Notes: generated by a model from the sequence alone, not told the origin. A stretch of 64,000 nucleotides of DNA from Propionivibrio limicola (GCF_009469695.1 NZ_SSSR01000001.1:310001-374000); one strand, 5' to 3'; counted from the first letter of the stretch, positions 41,238 to 54,894 are shown. Numbers and translations: made by a program.

Positions 41238-41735
41238 TCAGGGGCTCTGGCCCCACGCTGCGCGCCAAAGATCGACCTTGCGCGCCAAGGCAAGCGTATA
41301 AGCAGGGCTGGTGGAGGGAAGAACGTGGGTCTCGTACCCGCTCCCCATGAACCAGCGCTCGAATTTTCCCGAAGTTTTTCCGTTGAAACAGACGCGCCGC
41401 AAGTGCGGCGCACGCGTCAAAAGCTGTGCAAAATCGTTCGGCTCGCCAGACTGAATTGCCGAATCAAGCGCGCCTTCGCGCCGGCAGCAGCGATAGACAT
41501 CCCAGACGCCAACACGATGCTGTAACAGGCGACGCTGCTTTTCCGCATAGTCGAGATCAGGCAGCGGCTCGTCCAGCACCGCGCCCATCACGCGCCAGAA
41601 CTGGTTTTGCCGATGGGCATAATAATGCTGCGCGGCCAAAGAAGCCGGCGACGGAAAACTGCCAAGAATCAGCGTCTCGACATTGGCGTCGAGGATGGGT
41701 GGCAGACCGACGAGAGTGGATGGATCGGGAATCAT
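41238..41735 (-). CDS. DNA-deoxyinosine (hypoxanthine) glycosylase, UDG family 6
   Basis: This 165-residue enzyme fits the HDG/family 6 uracil-DNA glycosylase superfamily, which removes hypoxanthine arising from adenine deamination. Signatures are the N-terminal LILGSFPSPASLAAQHYYAHRQNQFWRVMG, with GSFPS as motif 1 and the Asn of QNQFW, the central VGVWDVYRCCRREGALDS, and the late motif LPSTSPAY. The start is ATG 41735; a TTG just before it is possible. The gene's 5' end almost abuts one arm of the CGCAGAGA repeat element. Confidence 0.85.
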   Translation of the reverse strand: MIPDPSTLVGLPPILDANVETLILGSFPSPASLAAQHYYAHRQNQFWRVMGAVLDEPLPDLDYAEKQRRLLQHRVGVWDVYRCCRREGALDSAIQSGEPNDFAQLLTRAPHLRRVCFNGKTSGKFERWFMGSGYETHVLPSTSPAYTLALARKVDLWRAAWGQSP

Positions 41736-41739
41736 CAAT

Positions 41740-41851
41740 AACCGCCTTAAACGCAGAGGGCGCAGAGATACAGAGTTCGCAGAGAAAAACGAAGGGGCTT
41801 GCTTTCTCTGTGTTCTCTGTATCTCTGCGCCCTCTGCGTCAAAAGAGGTTT
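41740..41851. repeat. Long inverted repeat of CGCAGAGA-type units, copy 2
   Basis: Arms at about 41740-41788 and 41803-41851 are inverted copies of roughly 48 bases (AACC, then ACGCAGAGGGCGCAGAGATACAG, then CAGAGAAA), with a spacer of only about 14 bases. The core matches copy 1 at 17674-17836. It completely fills the gap between the htpG stop and the glycosylase start, leaving the glycosylase ribosome site close to the arm. Confidence 0.8.
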
Positions 41852-41857
41852 ACTGCA

Positions 41858-43768
<1,911 letters not shown>

Positions 43769-43810
43769 CGTGTCGCTCCGTAGTTGCGTGAATTTTGATT
43801 CGGACATGGG

Positions 43811-43832
43811 AAAAGCCGGGGGAGCCCCCGGC
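43811..43832 (-). terminator. Terminator after greB
   Basis: GCCGGGGG-AG-CCCCCGGC is a perfect hairpin; on the minus strand it is followed by TTTT. It lies between the greB stop (43898) and the htpG start. Confidence 0.7.
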
Positions 43833-43897
43833 AACGCGTCCGTAGATGGGGATGGCGCGAATCATTTCAAGCCCCCGCGCCGGAAGCAGGAAGGGAT

Positions 43898-44461
43898 TTA
43901 CGGCTCGATCGTCACGTATTCGACGACCAGCACTTCGACCTCACGCCAGCCGGCCGGGCTCTGGAAGCGCACCTGATCGCCCTCGCGCGCCTTGAGCAAG
44001 GCACGCGCCAACGGCGACACCCAGCTGATTTTGTTACGCGAAAAGTCGGTCTCATCGACGCCGACAATCCGGTAGGTCTGTTCCTCGCCTTGTTCGTCGC
44101 ACAGCGTCACGGTCGCGCCGAAGAACACCTGATCGGTGTTCTCGCGCCGCGCCGCCGGATCGACAACCTCGGCGAGATCAAGACGTTTGGTCAGGAAACG
44201 GATGCGCCGATCGATTTCGCGCAAGCGCCGCTTGCCGTAGATGTAATCGCCGTTCTCCGAACGATCACCGTTCGATGCCGCCCAATGGATAACCTCGACC
44301 AGATGCGGACGCTCAACGCGCAACAGCTGATCGAGCTCATCCTTGATTCGCTTGTAACCGCCCGGCGTGATGTAGTTGCGTGTCCCTTGCGGCAACGCCA
44401 GCGCGGGCTCGACGCCCTCGTCGTCATCGCCGTCAGTTTCCCGGGTAAAAGCCTTGTTCAT
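43898..44461 (-). CDS. greB: Transcription elongation factor GreB
   Basis: GreB rescues backtracked RNA polymerase by stimulating transcript cleavage. The start at 44461 gives MNKAFTRETDGDDDEG. The N-terminal coiled coil is seen in ITPGGYKRIKDELDQLLRVERPHLVEVIHWAASNGDRSENGDYIYGKRRLREIDRRIRFLTKRL, including the tip acidic pair region (GDRSENGDYIYGKRR). The C-terminal FKBP-like domain follows (DQVFFGATVTLCDE, GVDETDFSRNKISWVSPLARALLKAREGD). The SENGDYIYGKRR sequence is GreB- rather than GreA-like. The N-terminal extension of about 28 acidic residues is longer than in E. coli. Confidence 0.94.
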   Translation of the reverse strand: MNKAFTRETDGDDDEGVEPALALPQGTRNYITPGGYKRIKDELDQLLRVERPHLVEVIHWAASNGDRSENGDYIYGKRRLREIDRRIRFLTKRLDLAEVVDPAARRENTDQVFFGATVTLCDEQGEEQTYRIVGVDETDFSRNKISWVSPLARALLKAREGDQVRFQSPAGWREVEVLVVEYVTIEP

Positions 44462-44646
44462 ACGTAACACCAAACACGTCAGGAATAAGCAGAGCTGCAA
44501 ATCATAACGCGGAGATTGCCATTTGGCGGGAAGCGTTGTCTTTAGCCGCAGGGGCGCCTAAGATTGTGTCGCTGTCGCACTGATCACCACCAGCCATCCA
44601 GCCTCCCGGCATCGCCGAGGCCTCAACCAACAACACGGGTGCCAAA

Positions 44647-44865
44647 ATGATGCTGACCGAAGAAGAAACAAGCGCCGCCCGCGCCCAACTGAACGAGCTT
44701 CAGATTGAACACCGCGACCTGAATCTGGTGATCGAGCATTTGACGCGAGCGCCGGTTGCGGAGCAGGACCAGCTCCTCATCCAGCGCTTGAAGAAGCGCA
44801 AATTGCTGCTCAAGGACAAGATCTTCCAGCTGGAAGGAATGCTCGTACCGGACATCCTGGCCTGA
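44647..44865 (+). CDS. YdcH-family (DUF465) small protein
   Basis: This 72-residue, highly charged, alpha-helical protein shows the DUF465 pattern: an N-terminal helix with INELQIEHRDLN-type sequence (ARAQLNELQIEHRDLNLVIEHL) and a second helix ending in LLIQRLKKRKLLLKDKIFQLE, matching the conserved LKK...LKD motif. Members are abundant in proteobacteria and have no settled function. The start may be the second ATG (44650). It is transcribed divergently from greB, with 185 bases between the two. Confidence 0.85.
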   Translation: MMLTEEETSAARAQLNELQIEHRDLNLVIEHLTRAPVAEQDQLLIQRLKKRKLLLKDKIFQLEGMLVPDILA

Positions 44866-44965
44866 AAACTATCGGCATCGCACCAACAGCGCGATGCCGA
44901 TATGAAGATGGAGCCGCCGTGACCGATCATTCACGTCCGTACGGCCGCTCATGCATGAATCTTGA

Positions 44966-45973
44966 TTAGAACAACACCTTTGCCAGACACCAGAAGAGCG
45001 CGGCAATAATGGCGCTGCAGGGAATCGTCAGAACCCACGCCCAGACGATGTTGCCGGCCACACCCCAGCGCACTGCGGACATGCGTTTGGTCGAACCGAC
45101 GCCGACGATGGCGCCGGTGATGGTATGCGTTGTCGATACCGGCACGCCGAGCGCGGTGGCAAGGAAAAGCGTCATCGCGCCGCCCGTTTCCGCGCAGAAA
45201 CCACCCACCGGACGGAGCTTGGTGATCTTCTGGCCCATCGTTTTGACGATCCGCCAGCCACCGAACATGGTGCCAAACGCGATCGCCGAGTAGCACGAGA
45301 TAATCACCCACATCGGCAACGGATCGGACGATTTCGACAAGCCGGAGGCAATCAGCAGCATCCAGATAATGCCCATCGTTTTCTGCGCATCATTTCCGCC
45401 ATGCCCGAGGCTGTAAAGAGACGCCGAAAGCAGCTGCAACCGACGGAACCATCGATCAACGCTCCGTGGTGTCGCTCGTCGGCACGCCCAGGAAACCAGA
45501 AGCATCATGATTGATCCGAGCAACATGCCCAGCATTGGTGAGACGAAAATGAACGCTACGGTTTTGAGCAGGCCGCTGGCAATGAGCGACGCTGGCCCGG
45601 CTTTAGCCAGGGCGGCACCGACCAGTCCCCCGATCAATGCGTGCGAGGACGACGAAGGAATGCCGTAATACCAAGTGATGACATTCCAGGCGATCGCTCC
45701 GACCAGCGCCCCGAAAATGACATAGTGGTCGATGATCGAAGGGTCGATGGTGCCCTTGCCGACCGTCGAAGCCACCTTGAGATGAAAAACGAAAATGGCA
45801 ACGAAATTGAACGAGGCCGCCAGCAGAACAGCCGTCTGCGGACGCAGGACGCGTGTCGAAACCACCGTCGCGATGGCGTTGGCGGCATCATGAAAACCAT
45901 TCATGAAATCGAACACCAACGCCATGGCCACGAGCAGAACAACGACGCCCATGCTGATGTTTAAAGTTTCCAT
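44966..45973 (-). CDS. Low-affinity inorganic phosphate transporter, Pit family
   Basis: This 335-residue, roughly ten-helix permease imports metal-phosphate with protons. The start at 45973 gives METLNISMGVVVLLVAMALVF; the frame extends 21 codons upstream through the DUF47 gene end. Both Pit signature repeats are present: DFMNGFHDAANAIATVVSTRVL near the N-terminus and GGNDAQKTMGII in the middle, with SSSHALIGGLVGAAL and VSTTHTITGAIVGVG as the paired helical motifs. It follows the DUF47 gene by 11 bases, the usual regulator-transporter pair. Confidence 0.93.
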   Translation of the reverse strand: METLNISMGVVVLLVAMALVFDFMNGFHDAANAIATVVSTRVLRPQTAVLLAASFNFVAIFVFHLKVASTVGKGTIDPSIIDHYVIFGALVGAIAWNVITWYYGIPSSSSHALIGGLVGAALAKAGPASLIASGLLKTVAFIFVSPMLGMLLGSIMMLLVSWACRRATPRSVDRWFRRLQLLSASLYSLGHGGNDAQKTMGIIWMLLIASGLSKSSDPLPMWVIISCYSAIAFGTMFGGWRIVKTMGQKITKLRPVGGFCAETGGAMTLFLATALGVPVSTTHTITGAIVGVGSTKRMSAVRWGVAGNIVWAWVLTIPCSAIIAALFWCLAKVLF

Positions 45974-45984
45974 AGGGGCACCGG

Positions 45985-46623
45985 TCAGGAGTTTTCGAGC
46001 ACGATGCCTTCGATGATGTCCGCCACATCCTCGCAACGATCGGTCACTGATTCGAGGAGTTCATAGACGGATTTGAATTTGATCAATTCCCTGACATCCG
46101 GCTCTTCGCGGAAGAGTTTGGACATCGCACCACGCATCTCGCGATCCGCTTCTGATTCCAGTGCGTCGATTTCCTGACAAAGCTTCAGGATTTGCGGGCC
46201 GTTGTCCATTGACGACAACAACACGACGGCGTCGCGCATCCTCTCGCAGCACGCCAGTCCGAGCTTGCCGAGCGAAATGGCTTCTTCGGTGATGTGGCTG
46301 ACGTTATAGAGCGAGACCGTATACGCCACGTCCTCGATCAGGTCGAGCGTTTCATCAAGCCAGGTGATGAGCTGATGGATTTCTTCGCGTTCGAGCGGGG
46401 TGATGAAGGACTTGTGCAACTGCTGCATCGTCTCGCGGGCGATCTCGTCGCCGCGGGTTTCGATCGCGTAGATCGTTTCGCAGTGTTTGGCCGCCTGCTC
46501 ATCGGACTCGTTGCGGACGGTGAGCATGCTGACCAGTTCCCGGCTTGCCAACACAACCTGCTCGACATGCGAGTTAAATAGATCGAAGAATTTGCCCTCT
46601 TTGGGCATAAAGTGCGAAAACAT
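45985..46623 (-). CDS. DUF47 (PhoU-like) regulator of the Pit transporter
   Basis: The 212-residue all-helical protein belongs to the DUF47/TIGR00153 family, structurally like PhoU. It opens with FMPKEGKFFDLFNSHVEQVVLASRELVSML and has the family segments YAIETRGDEIARETMQQLHKSFITPLEREEIHQLITWLDETLDLIEDVA. Members are found next to Pit transporters and are thought to restrain phosphate uptake. It is the first gene of this two-gene operon. Confidence 0.93.
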   Translation of the reverse strand: MFSHFMPKEGKFFDLFNSHVEQVVLASRELVSMLTVRNESDEQAAKHCETIYAIETRGDEIARETMQQLHKSFITPLEREEIHQLITWLDETLDLIEDVAYTVSLYNVSHITEEAISLGKLGLACCERMRDAVVLLSSMDNGPQILKLCQEIDALESEADREMRGAMSKLFREEPDVRELIKFKSVYELLESVTDRCEDVADIIEGIVLENS

Positions 46624-46741
46624 AGTTTTATTTCAGAATTGTGACGGCGCATTCTACCACCCGGCCCTCTCGTCCATAAGGGGCACGGAGGCCGCGTCCT
46701 TCCGGCAAGGTTCCGATTTTATTGCGGCAAAACCAGCGGAC

Positions 46742-47515
46742 TCAGCACGATTCGCCCGGCTTCCGGGTGATTGCCACCAACGCCTCGGCCGCCCCAAGCG
46801 GCAAATGGAACCGCACGTGATCGCTCAGCCGCGTCCCGGCCGGATTGATCTCGACCGTCGGCACGCCGTTTCGGACGGCGCGCATGACCGGTTCGGCAAT
46901 GTAAGGAAAAACCGCGGACGTCCCGATGACAAACACCATATCGAAGCCCGTCGCCGATTCCTCATACAAACGCTGGAGTGCGCCATTGGGCAACGATTCG
47001 CCGAACAGCACGACTTCCGGGCGAACAACGCCGCCGCACACGGGACATACAGGGAAACCCGCCGCCCCCACGGCTTGCCTCGCGTCCGCCGCTTTGCCGC
47101 AGCGCGTGCAATGCCGCCTGCCGAGCGTGCCGTGGATTTCGATGACGTTGGTGCTACCCGCCAGAGTGTGCAGACCATCGATGTTCTGCGTCAGCACCAC
47201 GACCTGCCGCCCCTTTTCGAGCGCCGCGATCGCCCGGTGAGCGGCGTTTGGTTCAATCTGGCGGCAATTGCGTTCAATCCGCGCCAGATACTTCCACGTA
47301 ATATCCGGTCGCGTCGCGAAACATTCGCCCGACAAGGCATCCTCAATTGTCAGGCCGTCCTCCGTTTCACTGCCGTTATACAACCCGCCGACACCGCGAT
47401 AGGTCGGCAAGCCGGAATCCGCCGATACGCCCGCTCCGGTAATGAACAACACCCGCCGCGCTGTCCTGAGTTCCACCGCGATATCAGCAACCATGTCCTC
47501 AACATTCATCGCCAT
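46742..47515 (-). CDS. Sir2-family NAD-dependent protein deacylase
   Basis: Sirtuins remove acyl groups from lysine using NAD. The 257-residue protein has the NAD-binding motif FITGAGVSADSGLPTYRGVGGLY, the TQNIDGLH motif, the catalytic His in IEIHGTL, and a zinc site of two CxxC pairs (CTRCGKA ... CPVCGGVVRP). VVLFGESLP and VIGTSAVFPYIAEP complete the Rossmann part. The sequence near YRG lacks the Tyr-Arg pair in its usual place for desuccinylases, so plain deacetylation is the default guess. The gene is solitary. Confidence 0.93.
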   Translation of the reverse strand: MAMNVEDMVADIAVELRTARRVLFITGAGVSADSGLPTYRGVGGLYNGSETEDGLTIEDALSGECFATRPDITWKYLARIERNCRQIEPNAAHRAIAALEKGRQVVVLTQNIDGLHTLAGSTNVIEIHGTLGRRHCTRCGKAADARQAVGAAGFPVCPVCGGVVRPEVVLFGESLPNGALQRLYEESATGFDMVFVIGTSAVFPYIAEPVMRAVRNGVPTVEINPAGTRLSDHVRFHLPLGAAEALVAITRKPGESC

Positions 47516-47659
47516 CCGGGCATCCTCTTTTCATACCAAAGCGCATGGTATCGCGCCCCCTATACCCTGATCAGAAGAACAAAAAACCGACGCGTCAGTC
47601 TATTCTTCCAATAAAGTGATCTTGCCCTGGCACACAACTCCTGAACGAAGGAAACGATC

Positions 47660-48145
47660 ATGGACGAATGGCAACAGCTCTCCAAGCACGACGAGCGGTT
47701 TGTACGATTCCTGCAATCGATCATCCATCTCGCCGTGAAGGCCCTTGCCGTACTGATGGTCGTCGTGATTATTTTCGGTGTCGCCGACGTCGTGTATGTC
47801 CTCTACACGCGCATTTCCGCCCACCCGTACCACTTGATCGACGTCAGCGACATTCTCGCCACTTTTGGCGCCTTTATCGCCGTACTGATCGCCATTGAGA
47901 TTTTCATCAATATTGTCAGTTACTTAAGAGACGACGCTATTCAACTCGAAGTGGTGATCGCCACCGCCTACATGGCAATCCTGCGCAAGGTCATTGTCCT
48001 TGATTACAAGGAAACGGCGCCTGAATATGTCTTTGCGACGGCGGCCACGGTACTCGCTCTCTCTATCGGCTATTGGCTCATCGTCGCCCGCAAAAGCCGG
48101 ACGCGGATTGTGCCAGGACAACGGGACCGGACAGCAAACGACTAA
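47660..48145 (+). CDS. PsiE-family phosphate-starvation-inducible membrane protein
   Basis: The 161-residue protein has four membrane helices (LAVKALAVLMVVVIIFGVADVVYVLY; ILATFGAFIAVLIAIEIFINIV; IATAYMAILRKVIVL; VFATAATVLALSIGYWLIV) and the PsiE family pattern DDAIQLEVVIATAYMAILRKVIVLDYK. In E. coli psiE responds to phosphate starvation through PhoB; no clear Pho box is visible in the 144 bases upstream. Its nearness to the Pit/DUF47 pair is suggestive only. The start has AAGGAAACG before it. Confidence 0.85.
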   Translation: MDEWQQLSKHDERFVRFLQSIIHLAVKALAVLMVVVIIFGVADVVYVLYTRISAHPYHLIDVSDILATFGAFIAVLIAIEIFINIVSYLRDDAIQLEVVIATAYMAILRKVIVLDYKETAPEYVFATAATVLALSIGYWLIVARKSRTRIVPGQRDRTAND

Positions 48146-48186
48146 AAGCTTAGGCATTCATCTGACGACTGATCGACAACGGCCTT

Positions 48187-49032
48187 TTATCCTTCACGGC
48201 GCCAACACGACAGGCGCACATCGACGGTGAGTGACAAATCGGTCAGCGCAGCCGCCCGCTCTCGGCCCTCGGCACTTGCCCGATAGAGATGCGGCGTCAT
48301 GGCCAGCAAATTGGCAATCCGCTCCTTGCCATTGATTTGCAGTGGGTAACGGACCGTTTCGACGGACACGAGGGTAAAACCCGGCGGCGCTGCCGCCGCG
48401 GACGGGCGCTCGGGCTTCAGGACCGGATAAATGACTTCGCGCAGTTCACGCAGATGATCCGGTCCGGCATCCACCTGCAGCAACAGTCCCCCCGGCTTGA
48501 GTACGCGAGCGAACTCGGAATAGACGGGGAAACCGAACATGCACAGAACACGATCAAGCGTTTCCGGCAACACAGGCAGATTGGCGTTGCTCCCCACCAC
48601 CCATTGGATTGTTTTATCCTGCTTTGCGGCCGCCAGAACCGCCCATTTGGAAATATCGAGCCCGACAAGCGCGAGGCGCTGGTCACCCGCCTCCGCGACG
48701 AGCCGGCGCAGGTAGTACCCCTCCCCGCATCCAGCATCAAGGCAACTGAGCGTTGACGCCCTTGCAACATCAACGGTAAGTGCTGCGCGACTGACCGCTG
48801 CGGCGATCGGCTCATAATAGCCAGTATCCAGAAAACGTCGGCGCGCCGCGACCATCTCCTTGCTGTCGCCGGGATCGCGCGAACGCTTGTGCTGGACGGG
48901 CAGCAAGTTGATATAACCCTGGCTGGCAACATCAAAACTGTGGCCGGCCACGCATCGCCACGCCGAACCGGAGCAAGACAGGGGCGCTTGGTCCAGAGGG
49001 CAAGCCAGCGCTTGAAACGGAATTATGTTCAT
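48187..49032 (-). CDS. rlmA: 23S rRNA (guanine-N1)-methyltransferase RlmA
   Basis: RlmA methylates G745 of 23S rRNA using S-adenosylmethionine. The start at 49032 gives MNIIPFQALACPLDQAPLSC; the N-terminal zinc site is present as CPLDQAPLSC...WRCVAGHSFD. Next come GYINLLPVQHKRSRDPGDSKEMVAARRRFLDTGYYEPI, a family signature, and the SAM-binding loop LDAGCGEGYYLRRL. The length of 281 residues is as expected. The frame continues 13 codons upstream without a supported start. Confidence 0.92.
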   Translation of the reverse strand: MNIIPFQALACPLDQAPLSCSGSAWRCVAGHSFDVASQGYINLLPVQHKRSRDPGDSKEMVAARRRFLDTGYYEPIAAAVSRAALTVDVARASTLSCLDAGCGEGYYLRRLVAEAGDQRLALVGLDISKWAVLAAAKQDKTIQWVVGSNANLPVLPETLDRVLCMFGFPVYSEFARVLKPGGLLLQVDAGPDHLRELREVIYPVLKPERPSAAAAPPGFTLVSVETVRYPLQINGKERIANLLAMTPHLYRASAEGRERAAALTDLSLTVDVRLSCWRREG

Positions 49033-49071
49033 AATCGATAGCCTCGTACGGCCCGGAAACCAGGAGAACAC

Positions 49072-49287
49072 ATGCGCACTTATCTCAACAAAAAGAACGG
49101 AAAGCGTTACATCGTGCTGGCGGATGGAATTGACTGCACCAATGAGCGTGACGGAACGGCTGTCGTCATTTACGCCCCGGAAGACAAACCTGAATTGATC
49201 TGCGTCAGGGAAAAAACGGAGTTCATGAAAAAGTTCGATTTCGAGTCAGATAACCATTCCCCCTCAATTACTTTGGGACGTGAATAG
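49072..49287 (+). CDS. Small hypothetical protein (71 aa)
   Basis: The protein is 71 residues and charged (MRTYLNKKNGKRYIVLADGI, then VVIYAPEDKPELICVREKTEFMKKFDF). The pattern of a Tyr/Lys start, a central VVIY strand and a CVREKTEFMKKF ending vaguely recalls DUF1653, but the match is weak and I would not name it. It lies divergent from rlmA, with 39 bases between, and convergent with the metallopeptidase gene. GGAGAAC upstream of the ATG supports translation. Confidence 0.65.
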   Translation: MRTYLNKKNGKRYIVLADGIDCTNERDGTAVVIYAPEDKPELICVREKTEFMKKFDFESDNHSPSITLGRE

Positions 49288-49319
49288 ATCAGTTCAAACA
49301 CCAGAAATATCGACCAAAA

Positions 49320-49850
49320 TCAGCGACACCCGGCCGGCCAGATATGTTTCTCCGTTGTATCGAGACAAAGAAGGCACGCCCGTAAATCGAACTCCAGCTG
49401 GTGATAATCGGGCTCCATGTAACGACACAGCTGATAAAAGTCCTTGTCGTGTTCGCGCACTTTGAGGTGCGCCACTTCATGCACAACGATCATGCGCAGG
49501 AATTCAGAGGGCAGCGTTTTGAATACGGAGGCAATGCGGATTTCGTGCTTCGACTTGAGCTTTGCGCCCTGCACCCGCGAAATTCTTGTGTGCGTTCCCA
49601 GAGCCTGATGAATCACATGGAGCTTGCTGTCGAATGCCACTTTGTCCGGTTGCGGGGCATTGCGCAGATATTCGCCCTTGAGTTCCTGCACGTAGTCGTA
49701 AAGAGCCTTGTCAGTACGAACCGAATGCATGCCCGGATATTTCCGGCGCAGCAAATCGCCAAACTGGCCCTGCCCGATCAGCAGATGAACTTGCTCGACC
49801 AGCGATGCAGGGTAGCCGGACAGATAATCAGGAATGGTTCGGGTAAACAT
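49320..49850 (-). CDS. YgjP-like (DUF45, M48-type) metallopeptidase-domain protein
   Basis: The 176-residue protein carries the zinc motif HEVAH in RMIVVHEVAHLKVREHDKDFYQLCRYMEPDY, with a third ligand His and the HxxxFxxL pattern typical of YgjP-like/DUF45 proteins. E. coli YgjP (UpgP) has been linked to UTP pyrophosphatase activity; whether this family member is a protease or pyrophosphatase is open. At 176 residues it is shorter than many DUF45 proteins (about 230). It is monocistronic, leftward. Confidence 0.85.
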   Translation of the reverse strand: MFTRTIPDYLSGYPASLVEQVHLLIGQGQFGDLLRRKYPGMHSVRTDKALYDYVQELKGEYLRNAPQPDKVAFDSKLHVIHQALGTHTRISRVQGAKLKSKHEIRIASVFKTLPSEFLRMIVVHEVAHLKVREHDKDFYQLCRYMEPDYHQLEFDLRACLLCLDTTEKHIWPAGCR

Positions 49851-49993
49851 GTAGCCAAGCCGGGGAGCGACTTTAGATATTTTCCACCCTCGTAGCCGTC
49901 AGGGCGGGAATTCAACGAACTTGTTGCAATACTGCACTAGCGAGACGAGATCGCCGCACGAACAACAGTAGCACACCGCATTTTGCACAAAAC

Positions 49994-50023
49994 AAAAAAG
50001 CCCTTGAACATCAAGGGCTTTTT
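49994..50023 (-). terminator. Terminator downstream of tRNA-Ser
   Basis: AAAAAAGCCCTTGA and TCAAGGGCTTTTT form a strong hairpin with A and T runs, ten bases past the mature 3' end of the leftward tRNA. Confidence 0.9.
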
Positions 50024-50032
50024 CTATCAACT

Positions 50033-50120
<88 letters not shown>

Positions 50121-50155
50121 AACAGGGGCAAGACTATATCACAAGACATGAAAAA

Positions 50156-51580
50156 ATGCGCCATCTTCTTCTGATTTTTTCGCTTATTGTCGCCGGATGC
50201 GGCAAGGTTGTTCCCTTGCCATTCAACGAAAGCGGCGAACTTGTGATCTTGACCCGTGTGGGATCAACAACTTATTCGCCTGACTCGCCAAACACCTTAC
50301 CGGGTTCCGGGAACGATGCAATGGGTTTCGAACACGATCTGGTGCAGATGTTTGCCGCCGATCTGAAGTCAAGAAGCCGTTTCGTTGTGGCCGCCAGCGA
50401 TGACGAAGTCCAGACGCGCCTTCGGAATGGCGAGGCACATATGGCCGCCGCCTGGCTCGTTGCACCCGACGATCATGGGCTGCCTGCAAGTACGCCGTTC
50501 TTCGAAAGCCGGAACATACTCGTGACCCACGAAGCATCCCTTCCGCCCATGGAAATCAGGCAACTGGCGCACAAGAGCATCCACGTTGTCGCGGGATCCC
50601 GCCAGGAAACGGCATTGCGCAAAATCAGCGACGAGGTTCCCGGCCTTAAAGCCGTCGCCAGCCGTCAGCAGACGGAAATCGACCTCATGGAAAGGGTGGC
50701 TTCGCAGCGCATTGAAGCCGCCTTGGTCAACAACGCCGAGTTCGATATTGGCATCAACCACTTCCCTGTCCTGCAAAACGCCATGCAAATTGGCCCGTCG
50801 CGGCCGATTGTCTGGCTTTTCGCGCCCAACACCGACCCTGCACTGATTGCAAAAGCCAATGACTTCCTGGAGCGCAGCCGTAAGAACGGCGAACTGGATC
50901 GACTGAAGGATCGTTACTTCGGCCATGTAAACCGGCTCACCCAAGCGGACACCCTGCACTTCATCGAACGCGTGCAGTCGGTACTGCCGCGTTTCCGAAA
51001 AATGTTCCAGGATGCGCAAACAGAAACCGGCATCGATTGGCGCATTCTCGCGGCGGTGTCGTATCAGGAGTCGCAATGGGAACCACTGGCGACCAGTCCG
51101 ACCGGTGTGCGCGGGATCATGATGCTGACCGAGGAAACAGCGGACCAACTCAACGTTTGCAACCGTCTCGACCCGGCGGAGAGTATCCGTGCGGGGGCCC
51201 GCTACATCAGCAGCTTGCGTCAATCGCTGCCCCCCGGCATTAGCGAACCGGACCGGTTGTGGCTGGCACTTGCTGCCTACAACCTCGGCATGGGCCACCT
51301 GAAAGCCGCCATGCACATTGCCGGCACACTGAATGCCGACCCCAATTCTTGGTACGAGATGAAGAAAGTCCTACCGCTTCTCGCCCAGCCAAAATATTAC
51401 AACCGGCTCAAATCGGGACGAGGGCGCGGCGGCGAGGCGGTCATCATGGTTGAAAACATCCGCGTCTATACGGACATCCTTACCCGGCGCGAAATGGCTT
51501 TCTCATCGATCGACATTGCACCGGAGACAAGGACCGACAAGAGCGGAAAGCCGCGCAAGCTATTTGCGGCAAACCGCTAA
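50156..51580 (+). CDS. mltF: Membrane-bound lytic murein transglycosylase F
   Basis: MltF degrades peptidoglycan from the outer membrane. The 474-residue protein has a lipoprotein signal with lipobox VAGC (MRHLLLIFSLIVAGC), then a solute-binding-protein-like domain (LVILTRVGSTTY ... MGFEHDLVQMFAADL) that regulates the enzyme, and a C-terminal SLT domain with catalytic Glu in ILAAVSYQESQWEPLATSPTGVRGIMMLTEETA and the LALAAYNLGMGHL motif. The ATG at 50156 lies 35 bases after the divergent tRNA-Ser. Confidence 0.95.
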   Translation: MRHLLLIFSLIVAGCGKVVPLPFNESGELVILTRVGSTTYSPDSPNTLPGSGNDAMGFEHDLVQMFAADLKSRSRFVVAASDDEVQTRLRNGEAHMAAAWLVAPDDHGLPASTPFFESRNILVTHEASLPPMEIRQLAHKSIHVVAGSRQETALRKISDEVPGLKAVASRQQTEIDLMERVASQRIEAALVNNAEFDIGINHFPVLQNAMQIGPSRPIVWLFAPNTDPALIAKANDFLERSRKNGELDRLKDRYFGHVNRLTQADTLHFIERVQSVLPRFRKMFQDAQTETGIDWRILAAVSYQESQWEPLATSPTGVRGIMMLTEETADQLNVCNRLDPAESIRAGARYISSLRQSLPPGISEPDRLWLALAAYNLGMGHLKAAMHIAGTLNADPNSWYEMKKVLPLLAQPKYYNRLKSGRGRGGEAVIMVENIRVYTDILTRREMAFSSIDIAPETRTDKSGKPRKLFAANR

Positions 51581-51615
51581 TCCGTCCTCGCCGCCGGCAG
51601 CCAGCCCGGCCTCAC

Positions 51616-54212
<2,597 letters not shown>

Positions 54213-54229
<17 letters not shown>

Positions 54230-54854
54230 CGACTCCGGCGGGCGGCGTGAAACGGAAACTCGTCGCCGGCAGCGACGGGTTGCGCTCAAGTTTTCCGAAG
54301 GACAGCGACGTCGTTTGCCCGAAATTGTCGAACAATTCCATCGCCTTCAGGTCGTTGCCGGCAAATCCGAGTTGCAACTTCTCGAAGCCGCTGTCCGCCG
54401 ATTTCGGCGTCGCTTCCAGCCATTCCAGCCCTTCGCGCTCGCCGAGTTCGCGCAGATTGAAATCTTTCTCCAGGGTATTCGAACCGACGAGCAGCGCCGC
54501 CGGCGTACTGCCAAGCGCGGCACTCATTTTCTTGACCGTCACCTGGCGCAGGTCGGGGTCGTAAATCCAGATTTTCTCGCCGTCGCCAACCAGCAACTGG
54601 CTATACGGCTTTTCGATCTGCCAGCGAAACTTGCCCGGCCGCGAAACCATCATCACCCCGGAAGACATCTGGGGCCGCTTGCCGTTTTTGGCGACGACGA
54701 TCTGCGCAAAACTGGCGCGCAAGGTTTTCGTGCTCTCCAAAAAGCGGTGCAGTTTGTCGATCGCACCCGCGTGAGCGGTCGCGAAGAAAAACATGCCGCA
54801 TAAAAAAAGGAACAAGGATTCCCGCCGGAAAAACCATTTAGTCGAACATCTCAC
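54213..54854 (-). CDS. lolA: Outer-membrane lipoprotein carrier protein LolA
   Basis: LolA carries lipoproteins through the periplasm from LolCDE to LolB. The GTG at 54854 is taken as start, giving a signal peptide (RCSTKWFFRRESLFLFLCGMFFFATAHA); the frame goes on to 54956, but those codons read through a dispersed repeat (FNHRNTEAQR). The mature part (AGAIDKLHRFLESTKTLRASFAQIVV, VSRPGKFRWQIEKPYSQLLVGDGEKIWIYDPDLRQVTVKKM) is the family core. The length is 213 residues. Start choice is the least certain part; ATG at MFFFATAHA would leave too short a signal. Confidence 0.9.
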
Positions 54855-54885
54855 TCGCTGTGCCTCTGTGTTTCTGTGGTTAAAC
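54855..54885. repeat. Single-arm copy of a CTCTGTG-type dispersed repeat
   Basis: The bases CTCGCTGTGCCTCTGTGTTTCT and GTGGTTAAAC lie between ftsK and lolA. On the other strand they read AACCACAGAAACACAGAGGCACAG, which is like one arm of the CGCAGAGA elements at 17674 and 41740. No matching second arm is found nearby. Confidence 0.5.
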
Positions 54886-54894
54886 TTGTGCCAA